Shown: piece after piece, positions 10,971-19,748 of the stretch
Position numbering within the stretch: position 1 is the stretch's first letter
How the letters are laid out: every line of letters starts with the position of its first letter
Assembly: GCA_002081555.1 (NCBI GenBank)
Contig: MZNV01001497.1
Span: 1-22,162 of the forward strand
Length of the DNA: 22,162 nucleotides
Reading direction: 5' to 3'
DNA from: Protostelium mycophagum
Lineage: Eukaryota; Evosea; Variosea; Protosteliida; Protosteliaceae
Made by a program: the position numbers and the translations under genes
The notes under the pieces: generated by a model
Seen by the model: only the letters and a program-made list of their open reading frames with translations
Told to the model about the DNA's origin: nothing
The model's database searches: none

Positions 10971-11438
10971 GCTGGAGATTTCTGCAGATGAGATGAGCCA
11001 TACAACCCAAATAGCGGGAAATATTAATATGGTCCTTTAGCGGATTCTGGCTTGGCCATTTCATCCTCTAAAGTAATTCTTTGATGTTTGCAGACCCGAA
11101 AGACCTGAACAGACGCGTATATACAAGGATATAAGATCCTGTTATTCCACAACATGGGTTTTGTGCATTGTCCCCACAGATAATGCTCAAATCCCAAACG
11201 GAATGAAACATGATGAAGAGTCAGTATTTACCGTGATCGAGGAGCTAATAGTATGATAAAGAGGCGAGAGTGTCGTCCCCTGTGTCCTCTTGCACAAAAA
11301 TCCTCTTCTTTTCTGCTCAACCGCCAAGTCTTGGCGCGGTTTCTTGTCGGAAAGTGCACGTCACTTAACGTGAAAAAATTTCAGCTAAGTCGGCATTCCA
11401 GAGTGTTTTATTTCAGAGCGCGACGATCGTCATCTTGT
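10971..11438. promoter_or_regulatory. Intergenic: PP6-subunit upstream region and imidazolonepropionase 3' flank
   Basis: 468 nt without a convincing exon on either strand. It must hold the promoter of the phosphatase-subunit gene; both flanking genes are on the minus strand. Visible elements are a GC-rich imperfect inverted repeat, AACCGCCAAG / CTTGGCGCGGTT, at 11319-11341, a CACGTCACTTAACGTG near-palindrome at 11358-11373, and an E2F-like GCGGGAAA about 45 nt upstream of the ATG. No tRNA B-box is visible. Confidence 0.4.
11407..11412 (-). terminator. Poly(A) signal of the imidazolonepropionase gene
   Basis: AATAAA read on the minus strand, 27 nt beyond the TAG stop at 11441-11439. Confidence 0.5.
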
Positions 11439-13534
11439 CTAAAGATTGTCTCTGCGAAAGATTGTCTTGCCCTCTTTCACGACTGAGAAGATAGGAGGGT
11501 CAACCATCTCATAAATGATGTGTTCCCAGCTGGCATGATCGATTAAGACAAGATCTCCTGCTTTGCCTTTTTCTAAAGATCCACAATGATGACCAAGGTC
11601 AAGTGAAGCTGTTGAATTCAGTCAATGATCTAATCATTCGTTGATCTTCTCACCTGCGGAATTGAGCGTTGCGGCAACCAGTGATTCGTTCATCGTCATT
11701 TTCATGAGAACACAAGCGAGGTTCATCACATGAGGCATAGACATACAGTGCGCATTGGGGTTGAAGTCACTGCCAAGAGCAACGGGGACATTACCAGAGA
11801 TGAGCTTCCGAGCTGGAGGAGGTTCTAATCTTAAAATGTACGCGGTAGTTGGCAAGAGAACAGCGACAGTCGGCTTCACCGCCATGGCTGCGATGCCTTC
11901 ATCATCAACCTGAACACATCAGAGGTGTTCATTGACGCCTAAAAGTGACGAACCCTTTCCAGATGGGAGATGGCAGTCGCATGGAGTTCGCCGCCAAGCT
12001 GTCCAGATTGCATGGGGTGGATCTCATCACCTGCACTTGTCAACTTCAGGCTTCCATGCACTTTCATCTGCAGGGCAGAGCCGTGAAAACAGCAAGACAT
12101 GATTACGACAAAGGTATTTTTACAACCACACCGCACAGGCCTTCAACAGATGTCAACAAGACGTAAATATCTTCAAGATCACCGTGGAAGTTGAGGAGCA
12201 AGCCTGCCTTCTGGCCGGCCTCTAAGATCTTTCTGGTGTCTTGTGTTTCGAACACACCCTTCTCCAGGAACACGTCAATGTTCTTGGGCGAGATTTTGCC
12301 TTGGTCTCTCCTCCTCTGTGAATCTCAGCATCACTACCGACGCATTCTCGGTATCGTTACCGCGATACGCGCGGTTGAGTAACGTATTTTATTTTGCGTC
12401 ACAGCTGCGAGTTGTAACAGGTCACAGCTTCTGTCATCCATCTACAACGCGAAACTACTCACGATTAATTCCGGTATTTGGTTCTCTACAATGTCTTTGG
12501 TAGCCTCTTCCGCCGTCTTGCCCTTTGGTACAGAATGCGCACCCAAGTAGGTCGCGACGATGTCTATAGGATGTATCGCATTCGCCTCATGCAAAACCTA
12601 AGACACATCAGATCAGGTTCAAACCATCATATGAACAAATGAGCACCTCCAACATCTTCATCTCTGTCTCTGTCTCAAGGCCATAGCCACTCTTGGCTTC
12701 CAATGTTGTAGTTCCGTAGCGGATCATTCGATTGAGACGCTCTAACAATAGCTTTAAAAGTTGCTCTTTCTTTGCATCTCGGGTGTGATTAACCTGTACA
12801 ATATGACAACATGTCGAGACGTCGTGAAGATTCTTCGTTGTAGATAGTCAAATAATCATAAGAATCTCACGGTGAAGCCGATGCCTCCGCCCATCTTATG
12901 TATGTCCATGTAGGTTGCTCCTGTTCAAATTAATTTTCAATGTAAAATCAATCGTATGAAAAATCACCCGCTAACTTCATGGCAAATTCGTGAACTCTGT
13001 CGCCGGTCCAAACAGGGTGGGTGTGGCCATCGACAAATCCTTATCATGATGAATAATAAAAAAATTCGAGTTCAATGATTCAGATATAACGTATTGGTGA
13101 TGTGGATGCACACAGTCGTAGTTGATGCACAGAAGATAATATTTATGGTATCATTGATTTTTTGATTGAAATTGAAAAAAACGATTTGAGAATGATATTT
13201 GAAATTCCATGGAATGGAAACTCACCAGGGATAATACTCTTCCCAGATCCATCAATATCCTCTTCAAAAGTGTCGTTTTCATATTTGGATTGCAGCTCCT
13301 GGTCCTTTCCTACATCCAAAATACGACCGTCAGCACCGACAACAATTGTGGCACCTTCGATCAAACCGATCTGATCATCTTTCAGTTGATAAATTGAACG
13401 GAAATGATCAATAATCACTGATCACATTATCATTCTACCTCATTCATCTCAGCGCCTACTTTGACATTCTTTCCGTTTCCAGAAACAGTCACGATTTGTG
13501 ATGCATTTCTCACTCTTAACCGATGCAGAACCAT
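11439..13534 (-). CDS. hutI: Imidazolonepropionase, 10 exons, 426 aa
   Basis: Third enzyme of histidine degradation. It hydrolyses 4-imidazolone-5-propanoate to N-formimino-L-glutamate and is a metal-dependent amidohydrolase, normally cytosolic. Metal and catalytic motifs are intact: VDGHTHPVW (His about 86 and 88), FHGDEIHPMQSGQLG (about 259-264) and ALGSDFNPNAHCMSMP (Asp about 333). LGAHSVPKGKTAEEA, SGYGLETETEMKML and LLPTTAYILRLEPPPARKLI also match the family closely. Its length agrees with the human counterpart AMDHD1. Exons: 13534-13439, 13370-13226, 13039-12968, 12920-12871, 12793-12647, 12597-12463, 12315-12183, 12030-11954, 11909-11654, 11608-11439, summing to 1,281 nt. The start MVLHRLRVRNASQIVTV fits the family N-terminus. 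No other hut gene is in the window, so it is not in a histidine-utilisation cluster. Exon 2 uses the acceptor GATCAG at 13371; the nearer AAAG would shift frame. Confidence 0.95.
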
Positions 13535-14011
13535 GTTTGTAAAGAAAAACTTTTCAGCGAAAAAGAATGATTTTTCTTCTAATTCTCGCGCCGTTTTCCG
13601 ACGGCTTTTTCAAACTAAAGAACGTCGACTGTAATTTATGCCCGAACGGTCGAGTGTTGTCGACAGGTGTCTCACCCGGTAACAAATAACGATCTTGAAA
13701 TTTCCAACGCGACAACACAAAGATCGAGGTGCATCTCGTCCACCAGAAGGAAAGAGAAACTTGTAAAGAGGAGCTACACTGCTCTCTGTATAGAACACTT
13801 GTTGAGAAGTGACGATCGCGCATGATCGGCATTATCACGAGTCCAATCACATCCAATCACAACGTTTAAAAGAAGACTATACTAGGAACGGTTCAACCTC
13901 ATCTTGATCCCAACCCTTTTCACTCCAACGCCACCACTAGACGCTCTTAAGACGATTAACGGCGCCATATTTATCATAATCCTGTAAATTGAAATATACC
14001 ACTGTATAGAC
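13535..14011. promoter_or_regulatory. Divergent promoter region between hutI and the HA-domain gene
   Basis: 477 nt separating two divergently transcribed genes. Two CCAAT boxes in direct repeat (TCCAATCAC at 13842-13850 and 13852-13860) lie about 150-170 nt upstream of the rightward ATG. A small GCCGT/ACGGC hairpin lies in the hutI leader near 13590-13605. A 100-codon minus-strand frame (13856-13554) has no recognisable domain and I do not call it a gene. Confidence 0.5.
13842..13860 (+). promoter_or_regulatory. Tandem CCAAT boxes
   Basis: TCCAATCAC occurs twice with a 10-nt period in the divergent promoter. CCAAT boxes are classic NF-Y (HAP) sites; assigning them to either gene is inference from position. 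Confidence 0.4.
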
Positions 14012-15015
14012 ATGGCCGCAGCAAGAACCACACGCTCAAGAGGACCTGCAGATCCTCCTCTTCCACTGGATCCGATCATCACAGATCGAAAGAGAAAGGC
14101 AGAAGACGAGGTCAGTCTTCACGTCTTTTACTTGAAATAAAACTGACTTCATTTCCAGAGCCACATCGAAATTGACGAAGAAAAAAGACGTCGCCTTTTA
14201 ATAGAAGGCATTCTCCCACAAGAAGAAGATGACTTCCTTCCCAGGTGCGTCACATGGCCATGTGATTTTATCTCATTCTTTATTTAGGGACGAATTGGAG
14301 ACGGATGATGCCTGGACCGGAATGTTCAACCGCCTTCGACGCCTCTGTAACCCCGGCCACAAGTTTCCTCGTCTTGATTTCAAGCGCGACTCTGACCTCA
14401 TCCGCTGGCTGAACATCCAGCACCTTCACCAGAAGGATCTTACCAAGAGACAACGCAAGTTACTCAACAATCTCGGCTATGATTGGCAGAGAATCATGTT
14501 CAAGGGTACTTGGGACGACAACATGGAGAAGTTGGTGTCCTTAAAGAGGAAGGACGGGACTTTCGGCATCTCTGGATTAAGAGTCAAAGATCCTCGATTC
14601 TACTCTTGGGCTGTAAACGCCAGGTATAGAGCTCGATGGGGAGGTATGACTACCAAGAAGATCAACCAACTCCGAAACATCGGCTTCTTAGAGGAAACCG
14701 AGTCTTCCAATGACGAGAGACCAGAGCCTCACTCCCAAAGGTAAAGATAGTGACGTCATCGATCCTCGGCTCATTTGTCGCAGCCGTCGCCTCAAGAAGG
14801 ATCTCATAGTTGAAGATGACGATGAGAGGGTCAGTGCCGACGAGCACCACACAGAAGAGGACGAACCGTCCTCTCTCCCTGGCTCTGAAGAAGAGGAAGA
14901 TCGATTTGACATTAGCGACGAGAGCGAGGAAGAAGAGGAGGCGATTGCCATTCTGATGATGGAAATGGTGAACCACCGCCCAGTCGTCGCAGCCCTGCCA
15001 GTCCCCGTGTGCTGA
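14012..15015 (+). CDS. Protein with two helicase-associated (HA) domains, 4 exons, 289 aa
   Basis: Function unknown; probably nuclear. The N-terminus MAAARTTRSRGPADPPLPLD is basic and is followed by TDRKRKAEDE, a plausible nuclear localisation signal. Exon 3 carries two consecutive HA-type repeats (small three-helix domain, PF03457-like). The first runs from DAWTGMFNRLRRLC to LTKRQRKLLNNLGYDW, the second from WDDNMEKLVSLKRKDGTFG to MTTKKINQLRNIGFLEE. Both keep the pattern W...L..L, R....W, L....R..L...G(F/Y). Exon 4 is a long Glu/Asp/Ser tail. Exons: 14012-14110, 14159-14244, 14288-14740, 14784-15015, summing to 870 nt. No helicase motifs are present, although HA domains often sit beside helicase domains; here they stand alone. 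The basic head and acidic tail suggest a nucleic-acid or chromatin partner, which is inference. Its 43-nt last intron contains a TGACGTCA palindrome. Confidence 0.85.
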
Positions 15016-15388
15016 GGGATCATTGTAAAATCATTTGTAGATAACAGTAACTATAAAATCACACCATCATGTTGCATTTTGTCTTTGCATTAATATAACT
15101 TTAATAACATGTATAAACTGATGAGTTGAACATATTGCTCTCATGATGCAGCAGCTGCCCAGCTGTCGAGCACCGACACCTGCCAAAATATTAATTGTAT
15201 AGAGGTGCAGATTGACTCCAGATGAATCGGGAAGAAGGCGAGGTTGTCACGTTAAGAATGATTCATTCTTTTCGGAACAGCGATTACTGAAAATCCGCAA
15301 AGCCCGGTGTTATTTGAATTCTACCACGGGGGACAAAGAAATACGCTCCCGAAGACCTCAGGACGATCTTCAGTTTTTGAGAAGCATC
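15016..15388. other. Intergenic between the HA-domain and F-box genes
   Basis: 373 nt holding the 3' end of the HA-domain gene and the promoter and leader of the F-box gene, both on the plus strand. The left half is A/T-rich (15040-15115) with no exact AATAAA. The right half is more GC-rich. No exon, tRNA or repeat is convincing. Confidence 0.35.
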
Positions 15389-16891
15389 ATGGTGTCTGTA
15401 CAACTACCAGCTCAGGTCTAATCGCCATCATGACGACAAATGTAATGTGCCGCAGATGTGGCAGTTGATAGGGATGTCTGGCCTCGATGTCATCGACGTC
15501 TGCAATTTAGGACAGACTTGCAAAGCACTGTATCAATTCACAAAAGATCCACACTTGTGGAGAGTCCTTTGGGAGAGAAGATATGGTTCAGATGAACTGC
15601 CTCCAACGATACCACTGAAGGATCAGGATGTCGATTCATCAAACGGAAAAGGAAACACACTAGCTGAGAGGCACGAGTGGCGTCATCATCTTCTGCTTTC
15701 AGATGTGTTTTACAGGAGAGGGTTGAAGGCTAACGTTGACAATGAAAGCTTCATTTGGGTCGGGACGAACCATAACACCATTATCTCTGGGCAACCTAAC
15801 ATCGTCCGTGGACAGGTTGTGATTTATTTTATATCTCAGTCGATAATCGGGGTAGATTTGGGTGAGGAGGAGGAGTTCTTTTCTACCAATGTTAGTGGGT
15901 GACCTTCTACGTCTACAACTCGTAACGTACTACGGAACAGAGGGGGCATCTCACTCAAATTTGAAGGCAAGTGTCGCGATGTCATTCCAAAGCTGCTGTC
16001 AGATTGACAACTGTCAGAAACACATTGAAATAGACATCCCCTCAGCATGTATTCAATGGCCTAAAACATTTTTAGGAAAGGTATACCTGATTTTAGATGC
16101 TGTTCGTGTTAAATCTACAGTTAGGTATCACCATCCCGCCCGGAAAGACGTGGCACATCCCTTTTACATATCACATGCCAGCTTTAGACATGTATGACAC
16201 ATGGTACGACCACCCCCAAAAAACATGTGCGTTGATGACGCGTGTCAATCTGACAGTCAACAGGTCTGCATTACAGCAGGTGCTATTTGAAAGCGACTCT
16301 GGGAAGCTTGTTATCTTTAAGCAACACGTCTTTTTCCTTTCCAATGGATGTCGTTCGGTCCACCTATGACCCAGACAGGCTTCTCAGTCCTCGAAAACAA
16401 GTGGCGGTGAGTCACCAAACAGCACATCTGATACTGATGTTTGAACAGAGATGCCGGGACATTAGAGGGCTGAGAGTGACTTCGGTACTTGGTCACACAC
16501 ATTACCAGCCAGGACAATCCATAGATACCTTCTTAATTATTGAAAATTTACATAGTTCATTCCGACCAGTATGTGTTAATGCTCCATCATTCCGGCATCT
16601 GATATCCTCCAGAAAGATGTCACAGAGCTCGGCCTGGGTAGATGGGAAATCAACCTTTGTCAGATTACCGAGTTACCCGGTCACCGAAGAGTAACCAAAA
16701 AGCTATCAACATCGATAGTAAGAATTTTGGGAGGGGCTACTGTGAGGCGAAAAGTCATCGCACAATTTTCAGGGTTGACGATGCCGCTCTCTGCAAGACC
16801 AGATCAGAATTATTGTATAGAGGTAGAACCCATGGCTTTCCAAAGAGCCGGTTATTCCACACCCATTCAAGTTGCATACCCAATAAAATGA
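15389..16891 (+). CDS. F-box protein with C-terminal arrestin-like domain, 7 exons, 414 aa
   Basis: Predicted substrate adaptor of an SCF ubiquitin ligase. Exons 1-2 give a clean F-box over about residues 1-53: MVSVQLPAQMWQLIGMSGLD, then LGQTCKALYQFTKDPHLWR and VLWERRYG. From about residue 110 the protein resembles an arrestin fold. The N-lobe has LRLQLVTYYGTEGASHSNL and the LGITIPPGKTWHIPFTYHMP edge strand. The C-lobe has HYQPGQSIDTFLIIENLHSS (compare the ARRDC pattern PGE.I......I.N.SS), then GRWEINLCQITELPG and VIAQFSGLTMPLS. Exons: 15389-15415, 15456-15861, 15896-16080, 16121-16263, 16322-16406, 16449-16568, 16613-16891, summing to 1,245 nt. The last exon has no other ATG-led frame, so a simple ORF search misses it. 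The 34-nt intron 15862-15895 is the weakest junction. No PPxY motif is visible. The F-box call is strong; the arrestin call is moderate. Confidence 0.75.
16882..16887 (+). terminator. Poly(A) signal inside the last codons of the F-box/arrestin gene
   Basis: AATAAA ends 1 nt before the TGA at 16889-16891, so it lies in the coding sequence. The opposing VIT/VWA gene has its stop only 63 nt away. Confidence 0.45.
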
Positions 16892-16940
16892 CTGCCACCA
16901 ATTATGTACATTGTTCTGTGAAAATGATATCCAGAAGAAG

Positions 16941-16946
16941 TTTATT
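16941..16946 (-). terminator. Poly(A) signal of the VIT/VWA gene
   Basis: AATAAA on the minus strand, about 9 nt past the TGA stop at 16957-16955. Mature 3' ends of this gene probably overlap those of the converging F-box gene. Confidence 0.5.
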
Positions 16947-16954
16947 TCAAGATA

Positions 16955-19478
16955 TCAACACATCTTGTCCACCATGATCTCAGCTTGACGCATCAATTCT
17001 TCCACCACAGCAGCGTCCCTCTTCCCAAGATATATCCTTGCTTTTCTGATGACCGAAAGCCACCTGTGTTTGTCTTCATGCTTCTTTCGTTCCAGGAACA
17101 ATACAACAATTGTAGTTGCGAAATCCACAACAGTTTCCCGTGAAAATTTGTTGAAATTTCTGGTATCCAGACGAAGTACCCGAAGCGCAGCTGCGTCAAA
17201 GCTACCGTCAAAATTTTGAGTTTCAATCAATAGAGCGACCGCATCAGGCACCCTCGATTCACGACCACCTCTTCCTCGGAGATCAGAAGTCATGTCCCAG
17301 TGATCACCTGATCGATCAGAGGAACGATAGTGATCGTCTCTGCCACCTCGAGAACCTCTGATCTGCTCCTGATCCATTCTCCTGCGGTTGTTGAGCAAAG
17401 TTAAACTATACATTATACCTTGTTGGTCTGACGGATTTCGTGCTGATTTTGCAACACCGCATCACCGCGTTGTTTGAAGTGGCTCTTTCATCTATTACAG
17501 AGAAAGTGGTGTATTTCGAGAGGACATTGTACTCAAGAGAAGCCCTGACGATTTGCTCCTTATTTAAGATACTTTCGCGTTGCAGTTCGTCGATAAGACT
17601 CTTTCCGTATAATCTGTACAGCATTAATTGTGCCAGAGATAAAAATGTGCTTTACCTTTTGATGAAATATTCTCCGTGTTCACCTTTTAACGTTTCACCC
17701 AAATCCAAGCTGACCTAAAAAGTCAACCAAATATATCGTTGTAGATACACCTCCTGTTCCCAAGGAATTCCCATGAAATTTCCTCGGAATTTTGCAAAGA
17801 GGAGACCGCCTTGAAGACCCTCTATCTCTGATTTGTTCACCTTCACAAAAATTTTCAAGACTTCGTTAGAGAAGAGAGGAGGTATCACTCTGGGAGTGAT
17901 GCTTCCTATGTTAGTCTCTACGTTGATCTAATAAGATTAGCCCAATCTGTTCATTTTAACTCATTGGCGGATCAGCGTGCCGACAGGGTACACAAACTGC
18001 GGCAGAGCCGCAGTCTGAAAATATGTTCAAAGGTAGAAGATGCTGCGCACATCGACAAGACTCGGTCTGACCGATGAGTGAAACTGCTTCAGTATTGCAT
18101 CCTCCATATTGCATCTGTCGACCATGTGGCAATCACCATTCGTGACCCTCGCAATCTCATCCACAAGTACGCGATCAGCACTGTGCCCCAGGCCAAAAGT
18201 GAAAACTTTCGTAGTTCTAGCATTTTCTGCGGCGGCCTCCACGCACCGCTCCGTGTTGCCCACCTACGGACGTCAGAATGACATGTGACATCACATGTGA
18301 CATACTTCTCCGTCCGTAAGCAGAAAAATTTGGCGGGAAAACCCAGGTACCAACTCTTCCTGGAAGATTCTCTTCAAGGGGTCCAATAGATTGGTACCAC
18401 CAAGGTCAGCTCTTCTTCTGGTGCTTTTTTTTATTGCAAAACTCAATGTTTCGGCCGAGTATTTTTTTGACAGAGGAAACAGCCTCCTCTCAGTCGAGCC
18501 AAACTCGATGATGTTGAAGATGCACCCCTCCGGCAGACTCTTCAGCAAGATCGCGACTGTTGCGTTCAACTATTAAGGTCAGATTAATAATCTTAAAAAG
18601 ACAGACGTCCTCCATAGCCTTCGACATTGAACCAGAACAATCCAAGAGAAATATAAATTCAGAGTTGATATCGCTGTTTAAAACGCCTCTAAAATCTGGG
18701 GTAAGTTGGAAGCAAGCGATGACGTCACCACCAGGCATCTCTTCGCAGATTCCAACCAATCTACAACGAGTCAATGCGAACGAAGAGTCCCAGTATTTTT
18801 GCAGCAAGACATCACAAAATGGTTACCTGTTTGGATCTGCTGTCTCGATGTACATTGTGAATGCATTGTTCTCTGAAATTCTGCAGCGAAAAGAATTCGT
18901 GACTCGGTCTAGATGTATCTTCTGCGATCCAGTCACATTTTTGACCCCCGGCATCAGGTCAGCAAAGAAATCGATCTGTATCGATCAGTTCAATCATCTC
19001 ACCTCACTTACTTCACAATCTGTCGCAGGCAGGCAGAATTTAAAGCAGCCTCCCTCTCTTTGTAAATGGACGATATAATTCAAGGAAATTTCAATCCTAC
19101 TCCCAGGTGACAAGTTCCCCATGGAAAAATGACAGGTGTCCTCCCCTGTACAGATTGAGTTTTGAACCAGAAAATTGGCGGGAAAATACATTGTTCAGCG
19201 GTAAGGGCACCGTGCCCCCCTGCGATTGCGTCGTCAAAACTTTCTCTTCCTTGCTGCAGCTCAATGATCACGCTCTCTACTTTTCGACCATCTACAATGG
19301 CACAAAAATTGGTGACGACAGCGTCTTTCTGGATGGGGAAGAGATACGAAATCTCGAGTGCATCAGCAGTTGGGTTGACAAAGGTCTGTGTGGTCCTGAC
19401 CCTGACCACAGCCTCTCCGAATTTGGCTTCTATTCTGGGGGGAAACGATTTAGGTCTGACCAAATTGCGAGTCTGCAT
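16955..19478 (-). CDS. VIT + VWA domain protein, 10 exons, 686 aa
   Basis: Related by architecture to VWA5A and the VIT/VWA part of PARP4 and inter-alpha-trypsin inhibitor heavy chains. The VIT domain fills residues 1-150: VRVRTTQTFVNPTADALEIS, FDDAIAGGHGALTAEQ and FSMGNLSPGSRIEISLNYIV. The VWA domain follows from about 225 with a complete metal-ion adhesion site: FIFLLDCSGSMS (about 226-237), GGTNLLDPL and IFLLTDGEV. Then come VFTFGLGHSADR and the trailing VLSKYTTFSVIDER. The C-terminal NFDGSFDAAALRVL...WLSVIRKARIYL matches the family tail. A Gly/Arg/Asp-rich linker lies in exon 10. No signal peptide or poly(ADP-ribose) polymerase domain is seen. Exons: 19478-19190, 19145-19012, 18975-18827, 18760-18607, 18569-18306, 18263-18051, 17927-17751, 17714-17656, 17613-17419, 17381-16955, summing to 2,061 nt. 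The ATG is the first in frame before the VIT domain. Exon 4 uses the acceptor inside the repeated 10-mer. Confidence 0.9.
17997..18013. repeat. GC-rich mini-palindrome CTGCGGC-AGA-GCCGCAG
   Basis: A perfect 7-bp stem with a 3-nt loop in intron 6 of the VIT/VWA gene. It is the most complete copy of the dispersed palindrome family and makes this intron (123 nt) longer than most of its neighbours. Confidence 0.85.
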
Positions 19479-19748
19479 TTGTCCCTGCAATTCCCATTAA
19501 GCTTGTTTCTGACGCTGCCGTGGCACATGTAGTGAGGTAATCATGTCTCAATTGAAGATCAAGAGCTTTTTTGTTACAGAAAACTTTTTTAGAGGAAAGC
19601 AAAAGAAGCTGGATCTTTGGGATGAAGAAGACCTACGACAGTCATGATTTAGCTGTGTTGGTTTTGTTGTTCTTGGTGAGTTTTTGATTTGATTCGGTGA
19701 ATTTAAAGTTTTATTTGTTTGCAACGCCAACAGAACACAACAACGGAA
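19479..19748. promoter_or_regulatory. Divergent promoter between the VIT/VWA and mitochondrial-protein genes
   Basis: 270 nt between two divergent start codons. It includes an open frame of 34 codons (19543-19647, plus strand, Lys/Phe-rich) followed by a stop. This could be an upstream ORF or nothing. A purine/thymine-rich stretch lies near 19670-19725. Confidence 0.4.

Noticed and set aside
11319-11341. GC-rich inverted repeat as a bacterial-type terminator
   Set aside because: No T-tract follows and the genome is clearly eukaryotic. Noted only as an intergenic element.
13554-13856. A 100-codon minus-strand frame upstream of hutI
   Set aside because: No domain, odd composition and no link to hutI exon 1, which has its own well-placed ATG. 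It sits in a divergent promoter with CCAAT boxes.
15300-15345. Small stem near CCCGGTG...CACGGGG as a possible tRNA arm
   Set aside because: There is no cloverleaf, and no A-box or B-box consensus. I found no tRNA in the window.
19543-19647. 34-codon frame as a small protein gene
   Set aside because: No family, no second exon in phase and Lys/Phe bias only. At most an upstream ORF of the mitochondrial-protein gene.
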